DNA of 46,007 bases from Bacteroidota bacterium (GCA_021323165.1 JAJTCJ010000009.1:1-46007), one strand, 5' to 3'; shown: positions 17,452-27,153, numbered from the stretch's first letter. Numbers and translations are program-made. The notes: generated by a model not told the origin, from the sequence alone.

Positions 17452-17790
17452 CTACTTCAAAAAATCCCCATCAATTATTAAAAGCTTCACTCCGTTTTTC
17501 GAAACAGAACGATGTGAACTCATTTCATCTGAAACAACATAGGTCATTCCTTTATTCATCACAAAAGTGTCTCCTCCTTCCAATTCAGTGGTGAAGCTGC
17601 CTTCAAGACAATGAACTATATGTCCCTTCTGACACCAGTGATCAGCTAAATATTCTTCAGAATATTCTACGATCCGGATACGAAGTCCTTCAAGCTGCAG
17701 GATTTGCCAGAAAGCGACTCCGGTTTCTCCTTTATGTTGATCTTTACTAATATTCGGCCAGTTAATGATCTGGAATGGGATCTTTGACAT
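17452..17790 (-). CDS. Small cupin, DHCW-motif family
   Basis: A 112-residue single-domain cupin. The segment YLADHWCQKGHIVHCLEG carries the Asp-His-Trp-Cys run that gives this family its name, with two further His residues that could bind a metal. The second cupin half is GDTFVMNKGMTYVVSDEMSS followed by HRSVSKNG. The reaction is unknown. ATG 17790 lies only 6 bases after the VOC gene stop, so the two are translated from one mRNA and may act on related small molecules (inference). Confidence 0.82.
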   Translation of the reverse strand: MSKIPFQIINWPNISKDQHKGETGVAFWQILQLEGLRIRIVEYSEEYLADHWCQKGHIVHCLEGSFTTELEGGDTFVMNKGMTYVVSDEMSSHRSVSKNGVKLLIIDGDFLK

Positions 17791-17796
17791 AATTAT

Positions 17797-18288
17797 TTAT
17801 TTATTTATTTCATTTAGTAATGATGTGAGATCAAGCGGCCGCGTAAACATTTCAAGGCTGCCGTCAGATTTAGCAGGCCATTGATCCTTTGGACGATCCC
17901 AGTATAATTCAACTCCGTTGCCATCAGGATCATCCAGATATAATGCTTCCGAAACGCCATGATCGGAAGCACCTGTCAATGGGTAGTTAGCTTTCTTTAT
18001 TCTGTCGAAGATCATAGCAAGATCTTTTCTCTCCGGATATAAAATTGCAGTATGATAAAGTCCCACACTTTCAGTAGATACCGGTGGTGCACCTTTGCTA
18101 TGCCAGGTATTTAATCCTATATGATGATGATAACCTCCCGCAGAGATAAACACCGCTTGATCTCCATATTTCATAGTAATTTCAAATCCCAGCAGATCAC
18201 AATAGAACTTTAGAGAGTTATCAATATTGGAAACTTTCAGATGAACATGTCCAATCCGGGTTTGGGCTGGTATTTTATAGTTTTCCAT
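17797..18288 (-). CDS. VOC family protein, single-domain extradiol dioxygenase/glyoxalase type
   Basis: A 163-residue vicinal oxygen chelate protein. It resembles one half of the two-domain catechol 2,3-dioxygenase CatE: IGHVHLKVSNIDNSLKFYCD, GLYHTAIL, GASDHGVSEALYLDDPDGNG and VELYWDRPKDQW. Candidate metal ligands are the His of GHVHL, the His of LYHTAIL and the Glu of VELYW. As it has only one beta-alpha-beta-beta-beta pair set, it probably works as a dimer or has a different reaction from CatE. It heads a two-gene unit with the cupin. Confidence 0.85.
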   Translation of the reverse strand: MENYKIPAQTRIGHVHLKVSNIDNSLKFYCDLLGFEITMKYGDQAVFISAGGYHHHIGLNTWHSKGAPPVSTESVGLYHTAILYPERKDLAMIFDRIKKANYPLTGASDHGVSEALYLDDPDGNGVELYWDRPKDQWPAKSDGSLEMFTRPLDLTSLLNEINK

Positions 18289-18370
18289 TATACTTTCATT
18301 TAGATAAAGGTAAAGAAGTTAAATTAATGAGTATGGATTAAAATTCAAGCCATTATTCCAGGCGAACATT

Positions 18371-18727
18371 CACTAAAATCAATTTTGGAGATGCGCAAAC
18401 CGAATTTGCGGCTGCGACAACTGAAATTACGGATGTTCAAATTGGAAATGCGGATGAACTATTTCCAATTGCGGATGCGACAAATCAATTTGTACATGCG
18501 ACTTTCCAATTTGGGGGTGCGATAACTCAGATTGCGGGTCCGCAAAATGAAAATGCGGATGCGATTAATGAAAATAAAGCTGCGATAATTCATCTGTCGG
18601 ACCCGTAAAATGAAAATGCGCATGCGATTACTCAAAATAAAGCTGCGATAATTCATCTGTCGGACCCGCAAAATGAAAATGCGGGCATGTCAATCCATTT
18701 TGCGGGTGCGACAATTCAAAAAAATCG
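18371..18727. repeat. Tandem array of 17 units of 21 bp
   Basis: 357 bases split into 17 consecutive units of exactly 21 bases without any indel. A typical unit starts TGCGA, has an AT-rich middle such as CAAATCAA or ATTAATGAAAA, and ends near TTGCGGA. Units 9-11 (18539-18601) and 12-14 (18602-18664) form a 63-bp higher-order repeat that is nearly identical, and the unit at 18665 begins a third copy. Flanks on both sides decay into unique sequence. The rest of the 610-base gap (18289-18370 and 18728-18898) shows no gene. Confidence 0.9.
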
Positions 18728-18898
18728 GATGAATTGAGGAATAATATCCAACAAAACTCAAAGAGTTTTCTTATAAAATTAGAGGATGTTTTTTTAGTAT
18801 CAATACCAATAAAGATTACAGAACCTTATAAGGATTCAATAGGTCTGTGGCTTATATTTTTCATGAGTGATACCATACTATATTAATCTACAAAGGCA

Positions 18899-20122
18899 AT
18901 GAGAACAATACTACACCATCTCTTTCTATTATTTTTTTTACTGACACTCTCGAAGTTTAATTTCGCTCAAGTACCCTGGGTTCAAAAAGCTGATGTTCCT
19001 TTGGGAGGATCAGTCGTTGCATATTTTGCTATTGGCAATAAAGCATACTTACTAAAAGCGCCATTTGAATTTTGGGAATGGAATAGTGATAATAATTCAT
19101 GGAGCAGGAAAACTGATTTTCCAGGTACTCAAAGAGGGGGCGCAACAGGATTTTCAATTGGAACAAAAGGTTATATAAGTGGGGGCCAAATATATGGTGG
19201 CTTTTTTACGGACCTTTGGGAGTGGGATCAGGCCACAGATACCTGGACACGAAAGGCTGATAAAGGAGGTAATGGCCGAGAGAATCCTTCCTCCTTTGTC
19301 ATTGGTAATAAGGCTTATTTAGTAGGAGGATGGAATCTGAATAATACAAATATTCCTGAATTGTGGGAATGGGACCAGGCAACGAATACATGGTTACAAA
19401 AAGCAACGTGTCCATGTGGTCAAAAAGCCGCAGGTGTGGCACTTTCAATCGGCAATAAAGGGTATTTCGGAACAGGCTGGACAAACACTTCGAATGTTAC
19501 AAATGATTTTTGGGAGTGGGATCAAGCCACTGATACTTGGCAACAAAAAGCAAATGTAGGAGGCCCACCAAGAAGCTCTGCTGTTGGTTTTTCAATAGGC
19601 AACAAAGCTTATATTGGAACCGGCACGATTAATAGCAATTCTCAAACAACCAATGATCTATGGGAATGGGATCAAGCAACAAATTCTTGGAGCGAAAAAG
19701 CCAGTATTCCCGGTATTGAAAGACATAGCGCAATTGGATACTCCATTAATGGAAAAGGTTACATTGGTAACGGAACTCATTATGATCCTAATACAGGAGG
19801 GAGTACTGAATTAGCTGATTTTTGGGAATTTAATCCGTTAATCTTCATTGGAATTAATGAAACTACATTAGTTACAAATTTCAAATATTATCCAAATCCA
19901 TCTATCAAGAATTTAACTGTAAGCCTTCATACTCTTTCCACGCAACAAATTATTTTAAAAATAAGCAACAGTATTGGGAAGGTTGTTTACGAAGATCATT
20001 TGAAGCACTATTCAGGAGAATACATAAATACAATAGATTTAGGTGAACAAGCAATGGGGATTTACACTTTAGAAATCAGCAGCGACAAAGAAAGAATTTT
20101 GAAAAAAGTAATACTACAATAG
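18899..20122 (+). CDS. Kelch-repeat secreted protein with T9SS sorting domain
   Basis: A 407-residue exported protein: signal peptide (LFLLFFLLTLSKFNFAQ), then six kelch-type blades over residues about 25-310, with the recurring DLWEWDQATDTWxxKA and GFSIGNKAYIGTG. The WEWD tetrapeptide occurs four times. The repeats are also close at DNA level (TGGGA[GA]TGGGATCA around 19218, 19368, 19511 and 19661), suggesting recent duplication. The last 85 residues form a type A T9SS sorting domain (YYPNPSIKNLTVSL, MGIYTLEIS, KKVILQ). It is likely a cell-surface beta-propeller for binding; the ligand is unknown. Confidence 0.88.
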   Translation: MRTILHHLFLLFFLLTLSKFNFAQVPWVQKADVPLGGSVVAYFAIGNKAYLLKAPFEFWEWNSDNNSWSRKTDFPGTQRGGATGFSIGTKGYISGGQIYGGFFTDLWEWDQATDTWTRKADKGGNGRENPSSFVIGNKAYLVGGWNLNNTNIPELWEWDQATNTWLQKATCPCGQKAAGVALSIGNKGYFGTGWTNTSNVTNDFWEWDQATDTWQQKANVGGPPRSSAVGFSIGNKAYIGTGTINSNSQTTNDLWEWDQATNSWSEKASIPGIERHSAIGYSINGKGYIGNGTHYDPNTGGSTELADFWEFNPLIFIGINETTLVTNFKYYPNPSIKNLTVSLHTLSTQQIILKISNSIGKVVYEDHLKHYSGEYINTIDLGEQAMGIYTLEISSDKERILKKVILQ

Positions 20123-20190
20123 TTTTAAATTGAAAACCAATATCTAATTAATGTCTCAACCGCGAGAAAGAGCCTTGAGATAATTATTAA

Positions 20191-21051
20191 CTAATCATTC
20201 TTTACAGGATAAAGAATCCGCAATGCATTAAAAATTGCCTGGTGTGATATAGTCGCATGATCTTCCTGCGGTAAATAATCCAGATCAACTTTAACACTCT
20301 TACTTTTTGAACTTTTAATTTTTTCAGCAAGTAAATTTGCATCTACTTCCATAACATGATTGGACGCACCGGGTGTCAACCCTTCTTTACCTACTCCAAT
20401 ATAAATATCTGTTTTTTGAGGAAAATTCTCCTGCAGGATCTCAGATGATGATTTTAGTAAGGAACCATCATCCCACCACAGACTCGGACTGATAATAATA
20501 TATTTATTGAAAAGTAATGGCTTTTTGAATAAAACTTCAGTAGCGAATAAGCCGCCAAGGGATTGCCCAATAAGCATTTTAGAGGAATTACTTTTGTAAT
20601 TCTTTTCTATGTATGGCTGTAATTCCCTTTCAATAAACAACATGAATTTTTCGGACTGGCCTGTAGTAGGATATTTTTTTTTGTCTTCGACAGAATTTGT
20701 AGGATATGTGAAATCGCGCTTTCTGTCAACACTTGCTATACCTACAACAATTGATTTAGGAACGCGGTTGATCCAGGAAAAATTATTGAATTGAATAAGA
20801 CCAACAACATGAATAAAATCTTCATCAGCTGATCCATCCAGCAAATAAATAACAGGATACTTTGTAGTATCGTTTTTATTATATCCTTCAGGAAGATAAA
20901 TATTCAATACTCTTTTTTCATTAAGCTGTACCGAGTGGATCTCGTCTATAACTCCAAGCACAAAAGGCTTAACATGATCTTGTTGTTTATTTTCCTGAGC
21001 GTATGCGGCAGATAAAATAAAAGAAAGAAATAATATTATTTTAATTTTCAT
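20191..21051 (-). CDS. Secreted alpha/beta hydrolase, esterase D (putative esterase) family
   Basis: A 286-residue enzyme with a signal peptide (MKIKIILFLSFILSAAYAQ). The fold motifs are KYPVIYLLDGSADEDF, the nucleophile elbow GQSLGG with Ser164, IISPSLWWDD, and the catalytic His265 in EDHATIS. Relatives include trilactone siderophore esterases (Fes/IroE) and other periplasmic esterases. No siderophore uptake gene is adjacent, so the substrate stays open. It is the last gene of a three-gene minus-strand operon, 13 bases after the LprI-like gene. Confidence 0.88.
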   Translation of the reverse strand: MKIKIILFLSFILSAAYAQENKQQDHVKPFVLGVIDEIHSVQLNEKRVLNIYLPEGYNKNDTTKYPVIYLLDGSADEDFIHVVGLIQFNNFSWINRVPKSIVVGIASVDRKRDFTYPTNSVEDKKKYPTTGQSEKFMLFIERELQPYIEKNYKSNSSKMLIGQSLGGLFATEVLFKKPLLFNKYIIISPSLWWDDGSLLKSSSEILQENFPQKTDIYIGVGKEGLTPGASNHVMEVDANLLAEKIKSSKSKSVKVDLDYLPQEDHATISHQAIFNALRILYPVKND

Positions 21052-21064
21052 AATTGATCAGATA

Positions 21065-21505
21065 TTAATTATTACTCAAATTAAGATCTTCATAATAAGA
21101 CATTAATTCAATTGCTCGGTCTTTAACAATCTGCAGCTGTCTGTTTGCCGAAACCACTTGCCACATCGTACCCTCCATCTCCGAATACAAATTTCCCTGC
21201 GCTTCAAATTCAGCATCTCGGTACTCCAGCCATTTTCGTTGTGAGATCTGGATCTTAACTTTCGTATTTTCCGATAATTTACTTAATAAAAGCCGGTAAT
21301 ATTTATTCATCTCTGCATCCCAGCTCTCCATTGCCCTGTTAGCGCAATCAATCATTCCCAGAGTAGTTTGATTTTCGGTTGAATCCATACATGAATTCAA
21401 CCGAATATCAACAGGGAATTTCTTTGATGATTGTTCTTTATTCTGACCATAACCATTTGTTATGATCAATACGAAAATGAATGATATAAAATATTTACAG
21501 CTCAT
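21065..21505 (-). CDS. LprI/DUF1311 family secreted protein
   Basis: A 146-residue protein with a signal peptide (CKYFISFIFVLIITNGYGQN). The DUF1311 domain has paired cysteines (RLNSCMDSTENQ and GMIDCANRAMESWDAEMN) followed by KIQISQRKWLEYRDAEFEAQ. In Mycobacterium tuberculosis LprI inhibits lysozyme; most other members are untested, so that function is inference here. It is 18 bases downstream of the alpha-2-macroglobulin gene and 13 bases upstream of the esterase gene. Confidence 0.85.
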   Translation of the reverse strand: MSCKYFISFIFVLIITNGYGQNKEQSSKKFPVDIRLNSCMDSTENQTTLGMIDCANRAMESWDAEMNKYYRLLLSKLSENTKVKIQISQRKWLEYRDAEFEAQGNLYSEMEGTMWQVVSANRQLQIVKDRAIELMSYYEDLNLSNN

Positions 21506-21523
21506 GTTATTAATCGTTAGATT

Positions 21524-24500
21524 TTAACTTCCCGGCTTTACCACTTCCACCCATTTACCCGGCTTACGCGAATTGATTGAATTATCATACATTGCCTCGC
21601 AATAGATAGTCGGCAAGTAATATCTTCCTACGTAAGCTGCATTCAAAACTATTCTGAATGTTTTGGTCTTGGCAGGCGAAATATTAAAGTAAGTGTAAAC
21701 TCGGTCGTCACGAATATCCTGGTAAGTAGGATAATCACTTTTAATAACACTTTCAGCTTCATCCATACGACTGTTATGAATTTCCCAACCACTTGGAAAG
21801 ATCTGCGATAAAGCCATCTGCATGTATTCTCCTCTTGTACCCGGATTTGTGATCGTTACTTCCGCGATAAAATCTGTTCCCTGTTCCAGCTTGGAAACAT
21901 CGATCTCAGAGCTCTGCATATTTGTATATCTTATATCCACACTCAGATCATTTTCAGCCGCTGTCTGGTCTCCCGTTTCAGGAATACCTTCAAGAATTAC
22001 ACGAGCAAACAAAACTCCGGTTCCGTTATTTTTCACTGAAACATTTCCTGCAGCTGCTCCTTTTAACTGCATATCAATTTGCTTCACCGGAAGCTTGGTG
22101 TTTAATGCAACAGGAGCTTTATTATCCACTGTTACACTATAACGCATCTCATTGCTTGCACCATTTGCTCCGGCAAATTTTGAAACAGCTATCAGACAAT
22201 AAGCAGTTGTTTGTGTGCTCATCCAATAAGAAGAACTTAAAGCCTTTGAAACTTCTTTCAGCACCGTTCCTGCTCTTGCTTTCATGTCAAGCAAGGTTAA
22301 TGTTTCTAAGATCATTGCTTCATCCCTGTCATCAGAACCGTAGCTCCAACCTAATTCACGATACTTCGGAACATTCGTAGATAAATTACTGATCAGTTTT
22401 TTAGCAGTCTCTGGCTGTCCGGCTTTCACATAAGCAGCCGCCAGTCTCCATTTGGCAGCAGTCGACAGATCTGAGAGTTCTTTAAGTCTGTTCATTGCTC
22501 CGAGTTCAGGTGCTTTTGCCAAAGCAAGTGTGTATAAACGATACGCCTGATCAAGATCATGATTGTAATAATCATATTCGTGAATACTGCGATGAGGAGC
22601 CCAGGAGTTTGCTTTGTTTCTCTGGTAACGTTTCCAATTTTCAAGATAACCCGGAGGAAGGCTGTAACCTTTCATTTCAGCTTCGATCATAAAATGTCCG
22701 GCATAGCTGGTTCCCCAGTCATCAGCATCATATTGTCCGGCCCAATAACTCATACCACCGCTGGCTGTCTGGAATGCTTTCAAACGCTCAATACCGGCTT
22801 TGATATTTTTATCGATCACAATTTTAAAATCACTGTTGAGCTCCATGATATCACTCAGATACAATTGAGGAAAAACTGATGATGTAGTTTGTTCAACACA
22901 TCCGTGAGGATATTCGATCAGGTATTTCAATCGTTCTCCAAGATTGATCGGAGGAATTGATGACAGCTCGATAGTTCCTTTGTTTGTTCCGGACATACCG
23001 GCCGGGGTGTAAGGAGATGTCCATGTTTTACCTGCTTCAACAAGTGTTTCGATCACATTCACAACTTTGGGATTTGGATTGCGGACATCTATCTCAATAT
23101 CATAAGCAGCTTTCTCAGATCCGCTTGTCGCGATGATCTTCACTTTTCCAACACCTAATGTTGAGTTAACTTTCAATTTAAAGTTCACAACTTCATCACC
23201 GACTTCTTTAAATGAAAGATTCTTGGATGCACCATCTGCGAGCGTAAACATTCCGTTAGACTGAATTTCAACCTTTACATTTTTCACCTGTTTTTCCATT
23301 GCAAAAACGGTAACAGGAAGATCCACTTCTTCTCCGGGGCCAACCACACGAGGCAATGTTCCAAGGATCATTAATGGCGTTCTGACAGGAGTTGTTTTAT
23401 CCGATGATCCGTAAGCTCCCTTATTTCCGGCAATAATCATTGTTCTTACCGAACCAACATACTGCGGCATCATGAATTCAATGTTCTTATTCTCCCCTTT
23501 TTTAAGTTGATAAGGACCAAAGAATTTAACCATAGGCTTAAAACGGTTTGCTTTATTTGCCCCCTTACCATTAATATCACCATCACCGCCAATTGCGAGG
23601 ATCCGGGACAATTCAGCTCCGAATGCACCCATCACCATATCGAACATATCCCAGGTCTTAACACCTAAGGCTTCTTTAGCATAAAACACCGACCATGGAT
23701 CAGGAGTTTTAAAACGTGTAAGATCCAACAATCCTTCATCTACTATTGCAACAGTGTAAGTCATTTCTTTCCCATCCTTTTCAGAAACAGAAAAGCTGCA
23801 TTTCGATTCAGGCTTCCAAACTGCAGGTGTTGTAACAATCGGATTCAGGTGCGTTAAAGGATCTTCTACCATTATTGGAATCACTCCGTATAAACGGATT
23901 GGAAGATCATTGATGGTTTGAGCATGAGGCTGCACAAGAGTTACATTCACATACACGTTCGGACTCATTTCAGGAGTTACTTTAAATGAATAGTTTGTTT
24001 CTCCATTTTTTGTTTCTGTCCAGAAAGCTTTGATAACCTTAGCTCCACTTTCTATGCTGATCAATGCGCGGCCTTGTTCTGCGGATGGAATTATAAGCTT
24101 TACATCTTCTCCGACATTATATTGTTTTTTATCGCTGCTGAAAGAAAGTAATGTAGCACCTTCATTTCCTTTCGGAGATGTTCCTGCCCACGAAGGCCAA
24201 TCAATATAAACTGTCTGGCCAGTTGTATGGCCGCTTTCACTATCAGTGACTCTCACATAAAATCTTCCCCAGTCCGGTCTGTTTACACGAAGCGGGAATT
24301 GTCCTTTACCATTGGAAGTACTGATCTCCATTTCCTGATAAACTTCTTTATAATTATTGCCGACATAATTTGCAAGATCACCATCATAACTATCCCACCA
24401 CCATCTCCAGGATACTTTATAGATCTGTACTTTTAATTTACGTGAAACAGGTTTGCCATCAGGATCAACCGTAGCAATATTTACAATATGATTAGTATCC

Positions 24501-27106
24501 GTAACAAGCATACCACTGAACTTATTTCCTTCAGGAACTTTCATCCCCACGTATGAAGTGTAAGGAGAATAAGGCAAAGAAAACTGGTCCACACTAAAGG
24601 CACCGCCCTGCTCAAACACTCTTACTTTGAAACCGGCACGCAGCATTCCGGGAGCGGCATCATTTACATTCAGATTTGGTTTTACGATTGCAACTCCCTG
24701 GTCATTCAGATTATCATCAAAGATAGTCTGGGCTTCAGAGCTGAAAGTACGGGCAATATCATCAAATACATAACCTTCATATTTTTTGAAGGAAGTTTCT
24801 GTCTGGCTTAAAGTAACTTCCACTTTTGCATTCAGATTCTTTGCAATTGCACCATGCAGCCATTTTACCATTAACGTACCTTCCTGATCTTTCTTCGCAA
24901 CAAGTTTATCGGTTTTAAAATCAAGATTGATCTTTAGCCTGTTCGGCATTATAGTTTCGATCTTGATGTTTTTTGTGAACCAGGCGCCTCCTACCTTTAT
25001 TCTGGCGGTCCAGTTTCCTGTCGGAGATGATTTCTCTGTAGTTGTTGTGAAGTTGTAAAAACCATTTGTTCCACCAGTCTTTGTGATCTTGCGGTAAACC
25101 TGTCCCTGTGGATTTAATAGTTCAAACTGAACAGGATGATTTTTCGGTAAAGTATTCAGTTTGTCTTCAAGGATAAAAGAAAGAAACAATGTATCTCCAG
25201 GACGCCAAACACCTCTTTCACCGTATATGAACCCTTTAATTCCTTTTTGTACTTCTTCACCGGAAACTTCAAATGCACTTACAGAAAGTGATGAACCATC
25301 ATCCAGTTTAAGGTAGCCTCGCTGTTTCCCGCTTTTAACCAGCATTAAAAATGGTTTCTTTTTGAAGACAGCTTCACACATTCCTTCTCCATTTGTCTTC
25401 AATGTTTTCAAAACCTGCAGCTGATAATCATAGAGCTCAACAGTAGCACCTGATACAGGTTTGGTTGTAACCAGGTTATTTACAACAAATGTCATTGAGC
25501 CATCAGTCCCTCTTTTAGCAATAAGTCCAAGATCAGAAGCAAGAACATTCCTGCTTACATCCCTGCTGTTATAATACGAGTTGCTGCAGGGATTATCGTG
25601 TTCCCGATAATCGTAATCATAATATTCATAATCATCATAATAATATTCACCATAATAATCCCAGTCGCGCTCATCTTCTTCCCCGCCCTGATCAGATACA
25701 GATTGTAATCCTTCCTGTGATTCCTCTCCTGAACTTCCTTCAGTGCATGTGTAAGTAGAATATTCTTTTTTAAAACTGATGATCACTTTATAGATCGCGC
25801 CCGGTTCTGTCTTGATAAGTTCAGCCAGATCGAAAGAATAAGTATTCCATTTACCCAGATCCGTTGCACTTTTCTGACTCAACTGAATAGTCTTTTTCAG
25901 AACCACTTTCCCTACACGTCTCATCTCTCTGTCACCTTCGAGGTTATTGATCTGTAGAAACTGAGGAATATTCTTCTCGTAGATCTTCAGGATCTTCACA
26001 TCCACCGCCTTTAAACTAACCGCTTTAAACGGAAAAATAAGTCCGTTTGAGTTTGGAAGAATAACACCTTTTCCCAACAACTGTACTTCAGGTTTTAACT
26101 CTTCAAACATGATCTCCATAACATAGCGTTCTTTCAGAGGCATTCCGAGAATGTTCTTTATTCCTTGTTCGGATGCAATGGTTCGCGCTCCTGCTTGTCT
26201 TATCTGCGGATATACTCTGATCTCATTTCCTTCGATCACATGTTTCAATAAACTTCCGCCTGTCAGTGTAACTAAACCTGTTAAATTCTGACTCTCCAGA
26301 ATAGGATCTGAAAACTGAATAATAGCATACTGCTCAGGTGATTGAACTACCTTTACATCCATTACCTTAAAATCACCAAGTGCCGGGATCTCGATGTCTT
26401 TTGCTCCTTTAATATCAGAATCAATAGGACTTCCTTCCCAGCTTACCTGAACAGTGCCGTCTTTTTCAGAGCGAATGATTCCATCAACGGAAAAACGATG
26501 AGTAGTTTTATTAGGTTCGTGAGTCCATGAAACCATTAACTTTTTGCCATTCTGTGTAACTGTCACGATTTTCTCAATCTGAGCCGGATCAGCAACATCT
26601 GCAGTAGCAAGAGTACCATCAAGTCTTTGGGTGCGAAGCGTTTTTTTATCTGTCGTTGACATTCTGTCTACAAAAACTTCATACGATTGCTGCATCGTTT
26701 GGAAGTCGAATTCAAATGTTTCAAACTCATCAGGGACTTCCAGGATCTTTGAGAGAAAGAATTCAGCTTTATATTTTGTGTTACCAGGTAATCTCTGCTC
26801 AGGGCGAAACTCGATGGTTCTGCTATCCAACCAAACGGCTGTCCCTTTAATAGAAGGAGAGAAATCAAAAAGCTTTTTATCTATCGGTTTTCCAATTTCA
26901 ATCGGAGATTGAATTTCATTGGTAAGCAGAATTCTTATAGAAGATTCATTAGAGATCATTCCTGAAGTGAAAGCGCTGATATAGGCTCCAAATGCAGGGT
27001 TTTCAGATTCACCTGATGATGAAGAATGCGTTTTCGTAAACACAGTAAGAGCTATCAAAGCGGCAGCAACAAGGCCCGCAATGAGCAATAAAAGTCGTTT
27101 CGACAT
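21524..27106 (-). CDS. Bacterial alpha-2-macroglobulin (MG domains plus thioester domain)
   Basis: A periplasmic protease trap: a cleaved bait region triggers a thioester that captures the attacking protease. It has 1860 residues, longer than E. coli YfhM (about 1650). An N-terminal hydrophobic segment (LLLLIAGLVAAALIALTVF) lacks a lipobox Cys, so it is a membrane anchor or plain signal peptide. MG-type beta domains follow, then A2M_N (GERGVWRPGDTLFLSFILED), the A2M domain (VRTPLMILGTLPRVVGPGEE), and the toroid domain with the thioester motif GCVEQ (Cys1403, Gln1406). A Tyr/Asp-rich insert lies at residues about 475-512. PbpC, the usual partner of such proteins in Proteobacteria, is absent nearby. 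First gene of an operon with the LprI-like and esterase genes. Confidence 0.93.
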   Translation of the reverse strand: MSKRLLLLIAGLVAAALIALTVFTKTHSSSSGESENPAFGAYISAFTSGMISNESSIRILLTNEIQSPIEIGKPIDKKLFDFSPSIKGTAVWLDSRTIEFRPEQRLPGNTKYKAEFFLSKILEVPDEFETFEFDFQTMQQSYEVFVDRMSTTDKKTLRTQRLDGTLATADVADPAQIEKIVTVTQNGKKLMVSWTHEPNKTTHRFSVDGIIRSEKDGTVQVSWEGSPIDSDIKGAKDIEIPALGDFKVMDVKVVQSPEQYAIIQFSDPILESQNLTGLVTLTGGSLLKHVIEGNEIRVYPQIRQAGARTIASEQGIKNILGMPLKERYVMEIMFEELKPEVQLLGKGVILPNSNGLIFPFKAVSLKAVDVKILKIYEKNIPQFLQINNLEGDREMRRVGKVVLKKTIQLSQKSATDLGKWNTYSFDLAELIKTEPGAIYKVIISFKKEYSTYTCTEGSSGEESQEGLQSVSDQGGEEDERDWDYYGEYYYDDYEYYDYDYREHDNPCSNSYYNSRDVSRNVLASDLGLIAKRGTDGSMTFVVNNLVTTKPVSGATVELYDYQLQVLKTLKTNGEGMCEAVFKKKPFLMLVKSGKQRGYLKLDDGSSLSVSAFEVSGEEVQKGIKGFIYGERGVWRPGDTLFLSFILEDKLNTLPKNHPVQFELLNPQGQVYRKITKTGGTNGFYNFTTTTEKSSPTGNWTARIKVGGAWFTKNIKIETIMPNRLKINLDFKTDKLVAKKDQEGTLMVKWLHGAIAKNLNAKVEVTLSQTETSFKKYEGYVFDDIARTFSSEAQTIFDDNLNDQGVAIVKPNLNVNDAAPGMLRAGFKVRVFEQGGAFSVDQFSLPYSPYTSYVGMKVPEGNKFSGMLVTDTNHIVNIATVDPDGKPVSRKLKVQIYKVSWRWWWDSYDGDLANYVGNNYKEVYQEMEISTSNGKGQFPLRVNRPDWGRFYVRVTDSESGHTTGQTVYIDWPSWAGTSPKGNEGATLLSFSSDKKQYNVGEDVKLIIPSAEQGRALISIESGAKVIKAFWTETKNGETNYSFKVTPEMSPNVYVNVTLVQPHAQTINDLPIRLYGVIPIMVEDPLTHLNPIVTTPAVWKPESKCSFSVSEKDGKEMTYTVAIVDEGLLDLTRFKTPDPWSVFYAKEALGVKTWDMFDMVMGAFGAELSRILAIGGDGDINGKGANKANRFKPMVKFFGPYQLKKGENKNIEFMMPQYVGSVRTMIIAGNKGAYGSSDKTTPVRTPLMILGTLPRVVGPGEEVDLPVTVFAMEKQVKNVKVEIQSNGMFTLADGASKNLSFKEVGDEVVNFKLKVNSTLGVGKVKIIATSGSEKAAYDIEIDVRNPNPKVVNVIETLVEAGKTWTSPYTPAGMSGTNKGTIELSSIPPINLGERLKYLIEYPHGCVEQTTSSVFPQLYLSDIMELNSDFKIVIDKNIKAGIERLKAFQTASGGMSYWAGQYDADDWGTSYAGHFMIEAEMKGYSLPPGYLENWKRYQRNKANSWAPHRSIHEYDYYNHDLDQAYRLYTLALAKAPELGAMNRLKELSDLSTAAKWRLAAAYVKAGQPETAKKLISNLSTNVPKYRELGWSYGSDDRDEAMILETLTLLDMKARAGTVLKEVSKALSSSYWMSTQTTAYCLIAVSKFAGANGASNEMRYSVTVDNKAPVALNTKLPVKQIDMQLKGAAAGNVSVKNNGTGVLFARVILEGIPETGDQTAAENDLSVDIRYTNMQSSEIDVSKLEQGTDFIAEVTITNPGTRGEYMQMALSQIFPSGWEIHNSRMDEAESVIKSDYPTYQDIRDDRVYTYFNISPAKTKTFRIVLNAAYVGRYYLPTIYCEAMYDNSINSRKPGKWVEVVKPGS

Positions 27107-27153
27107 TTGGTTTAAGTTTTGGGATTTGGGTGGGTTTGTGGTATTTTATGAAC

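Noticed and set aside
18459-18671. Minus-strand open frame with Arg-rich heptad repeats as a gene
   Set aside because: It is produced by the 21-bp periodicity (seven codons), starts with TTG, has no promoter or family and covers only part of the array.
18371-18727. CRISPR array
   Set aside because: Units are contiguous and degenerate with no unique spacers, and there are no cas genes in the window.
21922-22380. Plus-strand open frame of 152 codons inside the alpha-2-macroglobulin gene
   Set aside because: Antisense to the well-conserved thioester-domain region, without family features or a promoter.
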